Source: Lachnospiraceae bacterium
GTDB taxonomy: Bacteria; Bacillota; Clostridia; Lachnospirales; Lachnospiraceae
Reading direction: 5' to 3'
Assembly (NCBI GenBank): GCA_024690205.1
Contig: JAILCX010000032.1
Span: 1 to 64,000, forward strand
Length of the DNA: 64,000 nucleotides
Positions 43,897 through 52,214 of this stretch are shown here, one piece after another (positions within the stretch are counted from its first letter, which is position 1; every line of letters begins with the position of its first letter). The notes beneath the pieces were generated by a model. The model was not told where the DNA came from. It searched no databases and saw only the letters and a program-made list of their open reading frames with translations. Both the position numbers and the translations under genes were made by a program.

Positions 43897-44831
43897 AGAT
43901 AATAATCGAAGAGGAATTTCATATAGATGAACCGACAGCCGTTGCCATAGGAAAGTTTGACGGCATTCATCAGGGACATGTTTTTTTGCTTAGACATATC
44001 CTTGATATGAAAGAAAAAGGATTAAAGAGTGCGGTCTTTACCTTTGATGTATCGGCGGCTTCCTTTTTCCAGGATAAGGAAATAAAAGAGATCACGACAC
44101 TCGAAGAAAAAAGGATAATATTTGAAAAGGCTGGAGTTGATTACCTTATCGAATATCCGCTGAATGATAAGACTGCACGGACTTCTGCCGGCGACTTTAT
44201 AAAAAAGATCCTTATCGGGATGATGAACATGAAATATATCGCTGCCGGGGATGATCTTTCATTTGGTTACAAAGGTTCGGGAAATGTCGATCTGCTTTTA
44301 AAGGCTTCGGAAGAATACGGCTTTGAAACCAAGGTCATAGATAAATTAAAATACGGTCTAAGGGATATATCTTCTTCTTATGTAAGAGAGGAAATTGAAA
44401 AAGGAAACATGGACACGGTCGATAAACTGTTAGGTCACCCATACGGATTTGCGGGGACGGTGGAACAGGGATTTAAGCTTGGCAGAAAACTCGGGTTCCC
44501 CACAATGAACCTTTATCCGGATGAAGAAAAGATACTGCCTCCGATGGGAGTATATTATTCGATCGTTGATTTTGAAGGAGCTGCATACCCCGGTATTACC
44601 AATATAGGTGTAAGACCTACGGTTTCGGAGGATGATCATGTTTCCGTTGAGACATATCTTTATGATTTTGATAAGGACATGTACGGCAAAAAGATCATGA
44701 CTTCGCTCCTTAAGTTTAAAAGACCGGAAAAGAAGTTTGCCTCAAAAGAAGAATTAAAGGCAATGCTTGATACCGATATAGCTGACGGAAGGGAATTTTT
44801 CACAAAAGAGTATGGCAAACAGGCAGACTGA
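43893..44831 (+). CDS. ribF: Bifunctional riboflavin kinase / FAD synthetase
   Basis: 312 residues. N-terminal FMN adenylyltransferase: AVAIGKFDGIHQGH and DDLSFGYKGSGNVDLL. C-terminal flavokinase: GHPYGFAGTVEQG, LGRKLGFPTMNL and YYSIVDFEG. It uses riboflavin imported by RibU and produces the FMN sensed by the riboswitch at 27228. ATGA overlap with truB implies coupling, and its last 20 bases overlap the AraC-type gene. Confidence 0.94.
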   Translation: MKIIIEEEFHIDEPTAVAIGKFDGIHQGHVFLLRHILDMKEKGLKSAVFTFDVSAASFFQDKEIKEITTLEEKRIIFEKAGVDYLIEYPLNDKTARTSAGDFIKKILIGMMNMKYIAAGDDLSFGYKGSGNVDLLLKASEEYGFETKVIDKLKYGLRDISSSYVREEIEKGNMDTVDKLLGHPYGFAGTVEQGFKLGRKLGFPTMNLYPDEEKILPPMGVYYSIVDFEGAAYPGITNIGVRPTVSEDDHVSVETYLYDFDKDMYGKKIMTSLLKFKRPEKKFASKEELKAMLDTDIADGREFFTKEYGKQAD

Positions 44832-45744
44832 CGAAAGAAACATATTCGGGATAGGGAATGACAAATCCCAGATATTTACATTTGACAATCCCGATTTTCC
44901 CGCTTACATAAAGCTCAACAAGATGGGAGACAATATCCGTTTTTCGATAACGGATCACTGGCATGACGAAGTTGAATTCATCGTCGTTTTAAAGGGCTCG
45001 ATGAAATACAGCATAGAAGGCGAGATAGTAAGGCTTTGTGAAGGCGAAGGCATTATGATCAATTCGCGAAAGCTCCATGTCGGGCTTACCGATGACGGTG
45101 CAGCCGTTGAAACTTATTGTGTCATCCTTCATCCGATGCTGCTCATGACATCAAAATATGTTGAAGAGACATTTGTTGAGCCGGTCATTAAAAATCCGGG
45201 ACTTTCATATATTATTCTTAATCCGACAAAGCTTTGGCAGTACGATATCATCGAAGATGTAAAAAGGATATATGAAGCATCCGATAAAAAGGGCGGTGAG
45301 CTCCTTGTGATCAAGTACTTCTTTGATATATGGAACAGGCTTTATAACAACGTGCCTATCAAGGAAACCGAAAAGGGAAGGAACAATCATCACCTCACGA
45401 TACTTAAGGACATGATCTCATTTATACATGACCACTACAAAGAAAAGATATCTCTGGTAGATATCTGTGATGCCGGAGGCGTCGGAAAGACTATGGGTAC
45501 CAATATCTTCAATATGTATGTAAACAAAACTCCGGGTGAGTTCCTTAAGGATTACAGGATCCAGAAGAGCATTAATCTCTTATTGGATACGGACATGACG
45601 ATAACCGAGATATGCTATGAGACGGGATTTGCCGGCGCCAGCTACTTTGCCGAGACCTTTAAAAAGGAGATGGGCATAAGTCCCTTAAATTTCAGAAAGG
45701 AAAGGTCTGAGGAAAGAGTAGTAACTCATTACGATTTCCTTTGA
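44812..45744 (+). CDS. AraC family transcriptional regulator
   Basis: 310 residues. N-terminal cupin-type sensor (HWHDEVEFIVVLKGSMKYS, EGEGIMINSRKLHV). C-terminal double helix-turn-helix: ISLVDICDAGGVGKTMGTNIFNMY and MTITEICYETGFAGASYFAETFKKE. Target and inducer unknown. The start overlaps ribF, so it is expressed at least partly from the translation operon. The repeat-containing spacer follows. Confidence 0.9.
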   Translation: MANRQTDERNIFGIGNDKSQIFTFDNPDFPAYIKLNKMGDNIRFSITDHWHDEVEFIVVLKGSMKYSIEGEIVRLCEGEGIMINSRKLHVGLTDDGAAVETYCVILHPMLLMTSKYVEETFVEPVIKNPGLSYIILNPTKLWQYDIIEDVKRIYEASDKKGGELLVIKYFFDIWNRLYNNVPIKETEKGRNNHHLTILKDMISFIHDHYKEKISLVDICDAGGVGKTMGTNIFNMYVNKTPGEFLKDYRIQKSINLLLDTDMTITEICYETGFAGASYFAETFKKEMGISPLNFRKERSEERVVTHYDFL

Positions 45745-45746
45745 CG

Positions 45747-45881
45747 CTTGCCCTGTATGCAAATGCTCGCATAACTCGCGCTTGCCTCCCGGACAAGAGA
45801 GAAACACAAAGTGTTTCTCCCTGCGAATTGTCCTGTATGCAAATGCTCGCATAGCTTGCGCTTGCCTCCCGGACAATTCGC
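45747..45881 (+). repeat. Two copies of a 45-bp intergenic hairpin element
   Basis: Copy 1 at 45752-45796 and copy 2 at 45832-45876 differ at only two positions and are 80 bases apart. Copy 2 is closed by an 11-bp inverted repeat (45823-45833 with 45871-45881); copy 1 by a different, mismatched arm pair (45747-45753 with 45791-45797). Between them GAGAAACAC/GTGTTTCTC forms a separate hairpin (45799-45819). Probably a dispersed REP-like element; on the - strand it gives spurious frames. Confidence 0.75.
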
Positions 45882-45884
45882 AAA

Positions 45885-45927
45885 TTGGTACCTTTACAAA
45901 GGGATGATTTATGGTACAATAGTACCA
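45885..45927 (+). promoter_or_regulatory. Promoter and operator candidates of the CAP-domain gene
   Basis: -35 TTTACA (45893-45898), 16-base spacer, -10 TACAAT (45915-45920). TTGGTACC (45885-45892) abuts the -35 and TGGTAC-AATA-GTACCA (45912-45927) is a perfect 6-bp inverted repeat covering the -10. The shared GGTAC half-sites suggest one repressor binds both; the adjacent AraC-type protein or another factor could be the ligand. Confidence 0.6.
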
Positions 45928-45987
45928 AGATAAGATATATGCGTATGCATACATATATATGTTTGTTGTTACGAAAGGGGTGATAAC

Positions 45988-46560
45988 GTGAAGAATAAAA
46001 AGATCCTTCGGGTTCTGATACCATCCGTTGTCGTTCTTGCATTAGCAATCGGTTTCATTGCATTCGGTGCAGGAAGAAGCGGCTCGCTTACACCTGATGC
46101 AGCTCGTCGTCCTGACGGAGTTCCTGCTGACGGAGTAGTGATCATCGATCCCAACCTAACCGCCTTGGCAGGTGAATTATCCGGTACAGCAGAATCAAAG
46201 GCTGCAGCTAAGGCCGCTCTTGATGAGATCAATTCAACAAGATCAGCAGCCGGACTTGGTACCTTGTCTTGGAGCAATGGTCTTGAACAGGCATCTTCGG
46301 TAAGAGCCGTTGAAGCAGCTCAGGTTTGGTCACATACACGTCCTGATGGAAGTGAATACTGGACAGTCAACTCAAATCTCGTTTATGGTGAGAACCTTGC
46401 AAAGGGATACGATTCAGCATCGGGAGCTTTCTCAGCTTGGATGGCATCTCCTTCACACAAGGATAACATTCTCTTCGGAGATTTCAGGACTGCCGCTATA
46501 GCAGTTCACATCGATCCCAACAGTGGACAGTGGTACTGGGCTAACGAGTTCGGATATTAA
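45988..46560 (+). CDS. Secreted CAP/SCP-domain protein
   Basis: 190 residues from GTG 45988 with AAAGGGG upstream. N-terminal signal peptide or anchor (basic KNKKILR, then VLIPSVVVLALAIGFIAFGAG). CAP domain from residue ~70: ALDEINSTRSAAGLGTLSW, HTRPDGSEYWT, YGENLAKGYDSA and FSAWMASPSHKDNIL, WYWANEFG. The role of bacterial CAP proteins is unclear; probably cell wall associated. Confidence 0.88.
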   Translation: MKNKKILRVLIPSVVVLALAIGFIAFGAGRSGSLTPDAARRPDGVPADGVVIIDPNLTALAGELSGTAESKAAAKAALDEINSTRSAAGLGTLSWSNGLEQASSVRAVEAAQVWSHTRPDGSEYWTVNSNLVYGENLAKGYDSASGAFSAWMASPSHKDNILFGDFRTAAIAVHIDPNSGQWYWANEFGY

Positions 46561-46576
46561 GATCAGATTATGGTGG

Positions 46577-46603
46577 AGCCGCCTCATTTGGGGCGGCTTC
46601 TTC
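46577..46603 (+). terminator. Intrinsic terminator after the CAP-domain gene
   Basis: GCCGCC (46578-46583) pairs with GGCGGC (46592-46597), followed by TTCTTCT. Confidence 0.8.
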
Positions 46604-46642
46604 TATGAGTAGACATATCCTTAATTTATCCCACATTTGTGC

Positions 46643-46671
46643 TTTACATAAGTCAACTGATGTGCTATATT
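46643..46671 (+). promoter_or_regulatory. rpsO promoter
   Basis: TTTACA (46643-46648), exactly 17 bases, TATATT (46666-46671). The -35 is the first part of a TTTACATAA copy. Confidence 0.75.
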
Positions 46672-46677
46672 ACATTA

Positions 46678-46785
46678 GTGTGCGTGATTTTGCACACAAG
46701 TAACCGCTACCCGGATACGGGAAACTCCAACCCTTTCTTAGTAGCAGGCGTTCACCGCAATAGTGCGGAATAGTTTTTTCAGGAG
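46678..46785 (+). promoter_or_regulatory. Structured rpsO (S15) leader
   Basis: GTGTGC/GCACAC hairpin (46678-46697), then GCTAC...GTAGC enclosing CCCG-GATA-CGGG (about 46706-46745), then CCGCA-ATAG-TGCGG (about 46755-46768) followed by TTTTTT. S15 autoregulates by binding a leader that mimics its rRNA site; the multi-helix layout and final terminator-like hairpin before AGGAGGAG support such control. Confidence 0.6.
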
Positions 46786-46791
46786 GAGATT

Positions 46792-47058
46792 ATGATTTCA
46801 AACGAAAAAAAGACCGCTATCATGAAGGAGTATGCTACATGCCCCAATGATACGGGATCACCGGAAGTACAGGTTGCCGTTTTGACAGCCAGGATCGAGG
46901 AGCTTACCGCTCATCTTAAGGAACATCCCCAGGACAATCACTCACGCCGCGGAATGTTAAAGATGGTAGGTAGAAGACGTGGTCTTTTAAGATACCTTAA
47001 GGATAAGGATATCGAAAGATACCGTACTCTTATCGAAAAGCTCGGATTGAGAAAGTAA
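46792..47058 (+). CDS. rpsO: 30S ribosomal protein S15
   Basis: 88 residues, standard size; conserved [44 protein letters not shown]. Binds 16S rRNA central domain. AGGAGGAG lies six bases before the ATG. Paired with pnp as in most bacteria. Confidence 0.98.
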   Translation: MISNEKKTAIMKEYATCPNDTGSPEVQVAVLTARIEELTAHLKEHPQDNHSRRGMLKMVGRRRGLLRYLKDKDIERYRTLIEKLGLRK

Positions 47059-47065
47059 TTGTTTT

Positions 47066-47096
47066 GAAGCGGAGCGCGATTGCGTCTCCGCTTCGT
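47066..47096 (+). terminator. Hairpin after rpsO
   Basis: GAAGCGGAG (47066-47074) pairs with CTCCGCTTC (47086-47094) with an inner CGC-GATT-GCG. The tail is GTTC rather than a T-tract, so termination may be partial. Confidence 0.65.
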
Positions 47097-47115
47097 TCAA
47101 AAGAGCGATAAGGTA

Positions 47116-47193
47116 AAAGGATCTGTTTGGTCAAAGAGTAAATAATCCTGCCGGATACCGGAACGGTTATTTGCTTTTTGACATTGATCCTTT
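47116..47193 (+). promoter_or_regulatory. Long stem-loop in the pnp leader
   Basis: AAAGGATC (47116-47123) pairs with GATCCTTT (47186-47193). Inside, 47130-47145 pairs with 47167-47182 over 16 bp with two G-U pairs and no mismatch, and a CCGG-ATA-CCGG hairpin (47151-47161) caps it. This is the form of an RNase III-cleavable leader used for PNPase autoregulation in E. coli; transfer to this organism is inference. Confidence 0.75.
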
Positions 47194-47229
47194 GGCCTTT
47201 TGTATATATTTAAGAAAAGGAGAAAGAAT

Positions 47230-49317
47230 ATGTTCAAGACTTATTCAATGGAATTGGCCGGACGTACCTTAAGCGTAGACATAGGCAGAGTAGGTAAGCA
47301 GGCCAACGGATGTGCGTTCATGCACTACGGCGACACAACTGTTTTGTGTACAGCTACAGCTTCCGACAAGCCCAGAGACGGCATTGATTTCTTCCCGCTC
47401 AGCGTTGAGTATGAGGAAAAGGCATATGCTGTAGGAAAGCTTCCCGGAGGATTCAACAAGCGTGAGGGAAAGGCTTCAGAAAATGCTATTTTGACAAGCC
47501 GTGTCATCGACAGACCCATGCGTCCCTTGTTCCCCAAAGATTACAGAAACGATGTTACCTTAAACAATATGGTAATGTCAGTTGATCCTGAGTGCAGACC
47601 TGAGCTTGTTGCTATGCTCGGCGCCTCTATTTCAACATGTATTTCCGACATCCCGTTTGACGGTCCTTGCGCAATGACACAGGTTGGACTTGTTGACGGA
47701 GAGTTCATCATCAACCCTTCACAGAAGCAGTGGAAGGAAGGAGATCTTAACCTTACGGTTGCTTCAACCAAGGAAAAGGTAATAATGATCGAAGCAGGTG
47801 CAAATGAAGTACCTGAAGCTAAGATGATCGAAGCCATCTACAAGGCTCACGAGATCAACCAGACGATCATCGCTTTCATCGAAGGTATCGTTAAAGAGTC
47901 AGGAAAGCCCAAGCATGAATATACTTCATGTGCTATACCTGAGGAACTCTTTGCAGCAATAAGAGAGATCTGCCCTCCCGAAGAGATGGAGACAGCCGTA
48001 TTTACGGATGACAAGCAGACACGTGAAGGTAATATCAAGGAGATAACCGAAAAGTGCGAAGAGAAGTTTGCCGATAACGAAGAATGGCTTGCTATCTTAG
48101 GCGAGGCTATCTACCAGTACGAAAAGAAGACAATAAGAAAGATGATCTTAAAGGATCACAAGCGTCCCGACGGACGTGAGATCACACAGATCCGTCCTTT
48201 GGCTGCGGAAGTTGATCTTATTCCCAGAGTACACGGTAGTGCAATGTTTACCAGAGGACAGACACAGATCTGTAACGTATGTACTCTTGCTCCTTTATCG
48301 GAAGCTCAGAAGATCGACGGTCTTGATGAGAACGAGACTTCAAAAAGATACATGCATCACTACAACTTCCCTTCATACTCTGTCGGTGAGACAAAGCCTT
48401 CAAGAGGACCCGGAAGACGTGAGATCGGACACGGTGCACTTGCAGAAAGAGCACTCATACCCGTTCTTCCTTCTGAAGAGGAATTCCCTTACACGATAAG
48501 AACAGTATCCGAGACATTCGAGTCTAACGGATCTACATCAATGGCTTCAACTTGTGCCTCATGTATGTCACTTATGGCTGCCGGTGTTCCGATAAAGAAG
48601 ATGGTTGCCGGTATTTCATGCGGACTTGTTACAGGTGATACGGATGATGATTTCGTACTCCTTACGGATATCCAGGGTCTTGAAGACTTCTTCGGAGACA
48701 TGGACTTTAAGGTAACAGGTACTACAGACGGAATCACTGCTATCCAGATGGATATCAAGATCCATGGTCTTACACGTCCCATCGTTGAGGGTGCTATCTC
48801 AAGATGTCGTGATGCAAGACTTTACATCATGGATAACTGCATGAAGAAGGCCATCGAGGAGCCAAGAAAAGAAGTTAACAAGTATGCTCCCAAGATCATC
48901 TCTATGCAGATCGATCCCGAAAAGATCGGGGATGTTGTCGGACAGAGAGGAAAGACCATCAACGAGATCATCGACCGTTGCGGCGTTAAGATCGACATCA
49001 CGGATGACGGAATGGTCAGCGTTTGCGGTACGGATAAAGACGGTATGGACAAGGCGATCGAATACATCAAGACGATCGTTACCGATTATCAGGAAGGACA
49101 GGTATTTGACGGTGTCGTAGTTTCTATCAAGGAATTCGGTGCATTCGTTGAGTTCGCTCCCGGTAAGGAAGGAATGGTTCATATCTCTAAGATCGCAAAA
49201 GAAAGGATCAATCATGTAGAAGATGTCCTTACTCTTGGTGACAAGGTTAAGGTTGTCTGCCTCGGAAAAGATAAGATGGGCAGAATGAGCTTCAGCATGA
49301 AGGATGTTGAACAATAA
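47230..49317 (+). CDS. pnp: Polyribonucleotide nucleotidyltransferase
   Basis: Phosphorolytic 3'-5' exoribonuclease. 695 residues from ATG 47230 (AAAAGGAGAAAG upstream; an in-frame ATG at 47200 lies too far up). Two RNase PH domains with GGFNKREGKASENAILTSR and FPSYSVGETKPSRGPGRREIGHG; KH domain KIGDVVGQRGKTINEI and C-terminal S1 domain (FDGVVVSIKEFGAFVEFAPG). The extended leader hairpin suggests autoregulation. Confidence 0.97.
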   Translation: MFKTYSMELAGRTLSVDIGRVGKQANGCAFMHYGDTTVLCTATASDKPRDGIDFFPLSVEYEEKAYAVGKLPGGFNKREGKASENAILTSRVIDRPMRPLFPKDYRNDVTLNNMVMSVDPECRPELVAMLGASISTCISDIPFDGPCAMTQVGLVDGEFIINPSQKQWKEGDLNLTVASTKEKVIMIEAGANEVPEAKMIEAIYKAHEINQTIIAFIEGIVKESGKPKHEYTSCAIPEELFAAIREICPPEEMETAVFTDDKQTREGNIKEITEKCEEKFADNEEWLAILGEAIYQYEKKTIRKMILKDHKRPDGREITQIRPLAAEVDLIPRVHGSAMFTRGQTQICNVCTLAPLSEAQKIDGLDENETSKRYMHHYNFPSYSVGETKPSRGPGRREIGHGALAERALIPVLPSEEEFPYTIRTVSETFESNGSTSMASTCASCMSLMAAGVPIKKMVAGISCGLVTGDTDDDFVLLTDIQGLEDFFGDMDFKVTGTTDGITAIQMDIKIHGLTRPIVEGAISRCRDARLYIMDNCMKKAIEEPRKEVNKYAPKIISMQIDPEKIGDVVGQRGKTINEIIDRCGVKIDITDDGMVSVCGTDKDGMDKAIEYIKTIVTDYQEGQVFDGVVVSIKEFGAFVEFAPGKEGMVHISKIAKERINHVEDVLTLGDKVKVVCLGKDKMGRMSFSMKDVEQ

Positions 49318-49335
49318 CTAATAAAATAAATAACG

Positions 49336-49395
49336 GCGACCCTGGTCGCGTTATGTGTTTGTCAATGAGCAGAACCCTTAAGTTCTGCTCTTGTC
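49336..49395 (+). terminator. Two hairpins after pnp
   Basis: GCGAC-CCTG-GTCGC (49336-49349) and GAGCAGAAC (49367-49375)/GTTCTGCTC (49382-49390) with a short TTGTC tail. The second is the better terminator candidate. Confidence 0.55.
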
Positions 49396-49441
49396 AATTA
49401 TAAGTGAACATTATTTAAGCTTATTAAGATAAGGAGGCATT

Positions 49442-50599
49442 ATGGCAAAGAGAGTATTTCTTATAGTCCTTGACAGTTTCGGCATAGGTGAAGAACCCGA
49501 TGCGGATCTTTTCGGAGATGTTGGAACAAATACGATAAGATCATGTTCGACAAGCAGTTATTTTAATATGCCAAACCTTAAAAAGATGGGTCTTTTTAAC
49601 ATAGACGGGGTGTGTGAATGGGCAAAGGGAGTTGATGAGCCCGAAGCTGCTATAGCAAGATGCCGCGAAAAGTCAATGGGAAAAGATACCACGATAGGAC
49701 ACTGGGAGATAGCCGGAGTGATCTCTCCGAAGCCCCTGCCTACTTATCCTAACGGTTTTCCAAAGGAAGTGCTTGATAAGTTCAGTGAAAAAACCGGAAG
49801 AGGAGTGCTTTGCAACCTTCCTTACTCGGGAACCGATGTAATAAGGGATTACGGTGATGAGCATGTAAAGACTGGCAAGCTTATCGTTTATACATCAGCT
49901 GATTCCGTGTTCCAGATAGCGGCTCATGAAGATGTCGTTCCCGTTGAGACGCTTTATGAGTATTGCAAGATCGCAAGGGATATCCTTCAGGGTGAGCACG
50001 GTGTCGGACGTGTGATAGCAAGACCTTTTATCGGTACATCCGGAAACTACACAAGAACACCCAAGAGGCATGATTTTTCACTTGTTCCTCCCAAAGACAC
50101 AATGCTTGATAATATAAAATCAAGCGGGCTTGATGTGATAGCAGTCGGAAAGATAAAGGACATCTTTGCGGGTACCGGTATAACGGAATTTACCTATACC
50201 TCGGGAAATGAGGAAGGTATCCAAAAGACGGCCGAAAAGTTAAAGAAGGATTTCAACGGATTGTGCTTTGTCAATCTAGTTGATTACGATATGCTCTACG
50301 GACACCGCAGGGATATAGACGGATATGCAAAAGCGCTTGCATATTTCGATGAAAAACTTCCAAAACTTGTTTCACTGATGAAGGAAGATGATGTCCTTAT
50401 GATCACGGCAGACCACGGCTGCGATCCGGGATATACAAAGACAACGGATCATACAAGAGAGTATGTTCCCTTCATCATGTACGGAAGCAGTATCAAACCC
50501 GTTAATTACGGAACCCGTGAGACATTTGCGGACATGGGAGCGACCGTTTTAAAACTCCTCGGTGTTAAAGGAAATATAGAGGGAACACCGCTCATTTAA
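49442..50599 (+). CDS. deoB: Phosphopentomutase
   Basis: Interconverts (deoxy)ribose-1- and 5-phosphate for nucleoside salvage. 385 residues; alkaline phosphatase-like metal sites LDSFGIGEEPDA at the N terminus and TADHGCDPGYTKTTDHTREYVPF near the C terminus, with MGKDTTIGHWE carrying the catalytic Thr. SD AAGGAGG lies seven bases before the ATG. It is probably the first gene of a transcription unit running to the S66 peptidase, with short gaps. Confidence 0.95.
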   Translation: MAKRVFLIVLDSFGIGEEPDADLFGDVGTNTIRSCSTSSYFNMPNLKKMGLFNIDGVCEWAKGVDEPEAAIARCREKSMGKDTTIGHWEIAGVISPKPLPTYPNGFPKEVLDKFSEKTGRGVLCNLPYSGTDVIRDYGDEHVKTGKLIVYTSADSVFQIAAHEDVVPVETLYEYCKIARDILQGEHGVGRVIARPFIGTSGNYTRTPKRHDFSLVPPKDTMLDNIKSSGLDVIAVGKIKDIFAGTGITEFTYTSGNEEGIQKTAEKLKKDFNGLCFVNLVDYDMLYGHRRDIDGYAKALAYFDEKLPKLVSLMKEDDVLMITADHGCDPGYTKTTDHTREYVPFIMYGSSIKPVNYGTRETFADMGATVLKLLGVKGNIEGTPLI

Positions 50600-50621
50600 T
50601 AATGGTTGGAGACAGATTTAC

Positions 50622-52214
50622 ATGGGAAATTATGATAAGGAAATAAACCGTCGCCGCACCTTTGCGATCATATCGCATCCCGATGCGGGAAAGACAACAT
50701 TGACGGAAAAGTTTCTTTTATATGGAGGTGCGATAAATCTTGCCGGTTCCGTTAAGGGAAAGGCGACCGCAAGACATGCCGTATCAGACTGGATGGAGAT
50801 AGAAAAGGAAAGAGGTATTTCCGTTACAAGTTCGGTCCTTCAGTTTGAGTACGACGGATTCTGCATCAACATTCTTGATACACCCGGACACCAGGACTTT
50901 TCCGAAGATACATACAGAACGCTTATGGCAGCCGATTCGGCAGTCATGGTAATAGATGCTTCAAAGGGTGTCGAGGCCCAGACCAGAAAACTCTTTAAGG
51001 TCTGCGGAATGAGAGGCATACCCATCTTTACGTTCATAAACAAGATGGACCGTGATGCCAACGATACTTTTGAACTTCTTGATGATATCGAAAAAGAGCT
51101 CGGTATTGAGACATGCCCTATCAACTGGCCTATCGGTTCGGGAAAAGGGTTTAAGGGCGTATATGACCGAAAAAGGAAATGTGTCATCACCTACTCGGAT
51201 ACCGAAAAGGGTACAAAGGAAGGTGCCTCAAAAGAGATAGATTCAAATGATAAAGAAGGACTTCTTGAAGCTATAGGAGAAGATGCCTTGGGAACCCTTA
51301 ACGATGAGATAGAACTTCTTGACGGAGCCGCTGCGGATTTTGATATCGATCAGGTGCGAAACGGAAAACTTACACCTGTATTTTTTGGATCTGCCTTAAC
51401 AAACTTCGGTGTACAGTTCTTCCTCGAGCATTTCCTTGAGATGACCACGACTCCGCTTTCAAGAAAGTCGGATGCGGGTGTTATCTCTCCCGCGGAACAT
51501 GACTTTTCCGCATTCGTATTTAAGATACAGGCTAACATGAACAAGGCCCACCGTGACAGAGTTGCATTCATGAGGATCTGTTCCGGAAAGTACGAAGCAT
51601 CAATGGAAGTAAAGCATGTTCAGGGAAACAGGGTCATGAGGCTTTCACAGCCCCAGCAGATAATGGCTGATGAAAGAAAGATCCTTGATGAAGCTTATGC
51701 GGGAGATATAATCGGTGTGTTTGATCCGGGCGTTTTCAGTATCGGAGATACGCTCTGTATGCCCAAAGAAGAGTTCAGATACGAGGGCATACCCACGTTT
51801 GCACCCGAGCATTTTGCACGTGTAAGACAGATCGACACGATGAAAAGAAAGCAGTTTGTTAAGGGCGTCGAACAGATAGCACAGGAAGGTGCGATCCAGA
51901 TATTCCGTGAGTTTAACACCGGTATGGAAGAGATAATAGTCGGCGTTGTCGGTGTCCTTCAGTTTGATGTGCTTAAATACAGACTAGAAAACGAATATAA
52001 CGTTGAGATAAAGCTCGAACCGCTTCCGTATGAGCATATAAGGTGGATAACAAGCACGGATACGGACCTTGACAGTATAGTCGGAACTTCGGATATGAAA
52101 AAGGTTACAGACCTTAAGGATCATCCTCTTTTATTGTTTGTTAATCCCTGGAGCGTCAAGATGGTACTTGACCGTAACGAAGGTCTTACACTTGAGGAAT
52201 TCGGCAGAAACTGA
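50622..52214 (+). CDS. prfC: Peptide chain release factor 3
   Basis: GTPase recycling RF1/RF2. 530 residues; G1 SHPDAGKTTLTEKFL, RGISVTSSVLQFEY, DTPGHQDFSEDTYRT, NKMDRDANDTFELLDDIE. C-terminal domain GVVGVLQFDVLKYRLENEYN is diagnostic of RF3 rather than EF-G. Its last base overlaps the lipoprotein gene. Confidence 0.96.
   Translation: MGNYDKEINRRRTFAIISHPDAGKTTLTEKFLLYGGAINLAGSVKGKATARHAVSDWMEIEKERGISVTSSVLQFEYDGFCINILDTPGHQDFSEDTYRTLMAADSAVMVIDASKGVEAQTRKLFKVCGMRGIPIFTFINKMDRDANDTFELLDDIEKELGIETCPINWPIGSGKGFKGVYDRKRKCVITYSDTEKGTKEGASKEIDSNDKEGLLEAIGEDALGTLNDEIELLDGAAADFDIDQVRNGKLTPVFFGSALTNFGVQFFLEHFLEMTTTPLSRKSDAGVISPAEHDFSAFVFKIQANMNKAHRDRVAFMRICSGKYEASMEVKHVQGNRVMRLSQPQQIMADERKILDEAYAGDIIGVFDPGVFSIGDTLCMPKEEFRYEGIPTFAPEHFARVRQIDTMKRKQFVKGVEQIAQEGAIQIFREFNTGMEEIIVGVVGVLQFDVLKYRLENEYNVEIKLEPLPYEHIRWITSTDTDLDSIVGTSDMKKVTDLKDHPLLLFVNPWSVKMVLDRNEGLTLEEFGRN

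Noticed and set aside
45685-46048. Overlapping - strand open frames over the spacer and CAP-domain start
   Set aside because: They arise from the 45-bp repeats (the same peptide occurs twice) and run into the CAP-domain gene.
48799-49314. 171-codon - strand frame inside pnp
   Set aside because: Antisense shadow of the KH and S1 domains.
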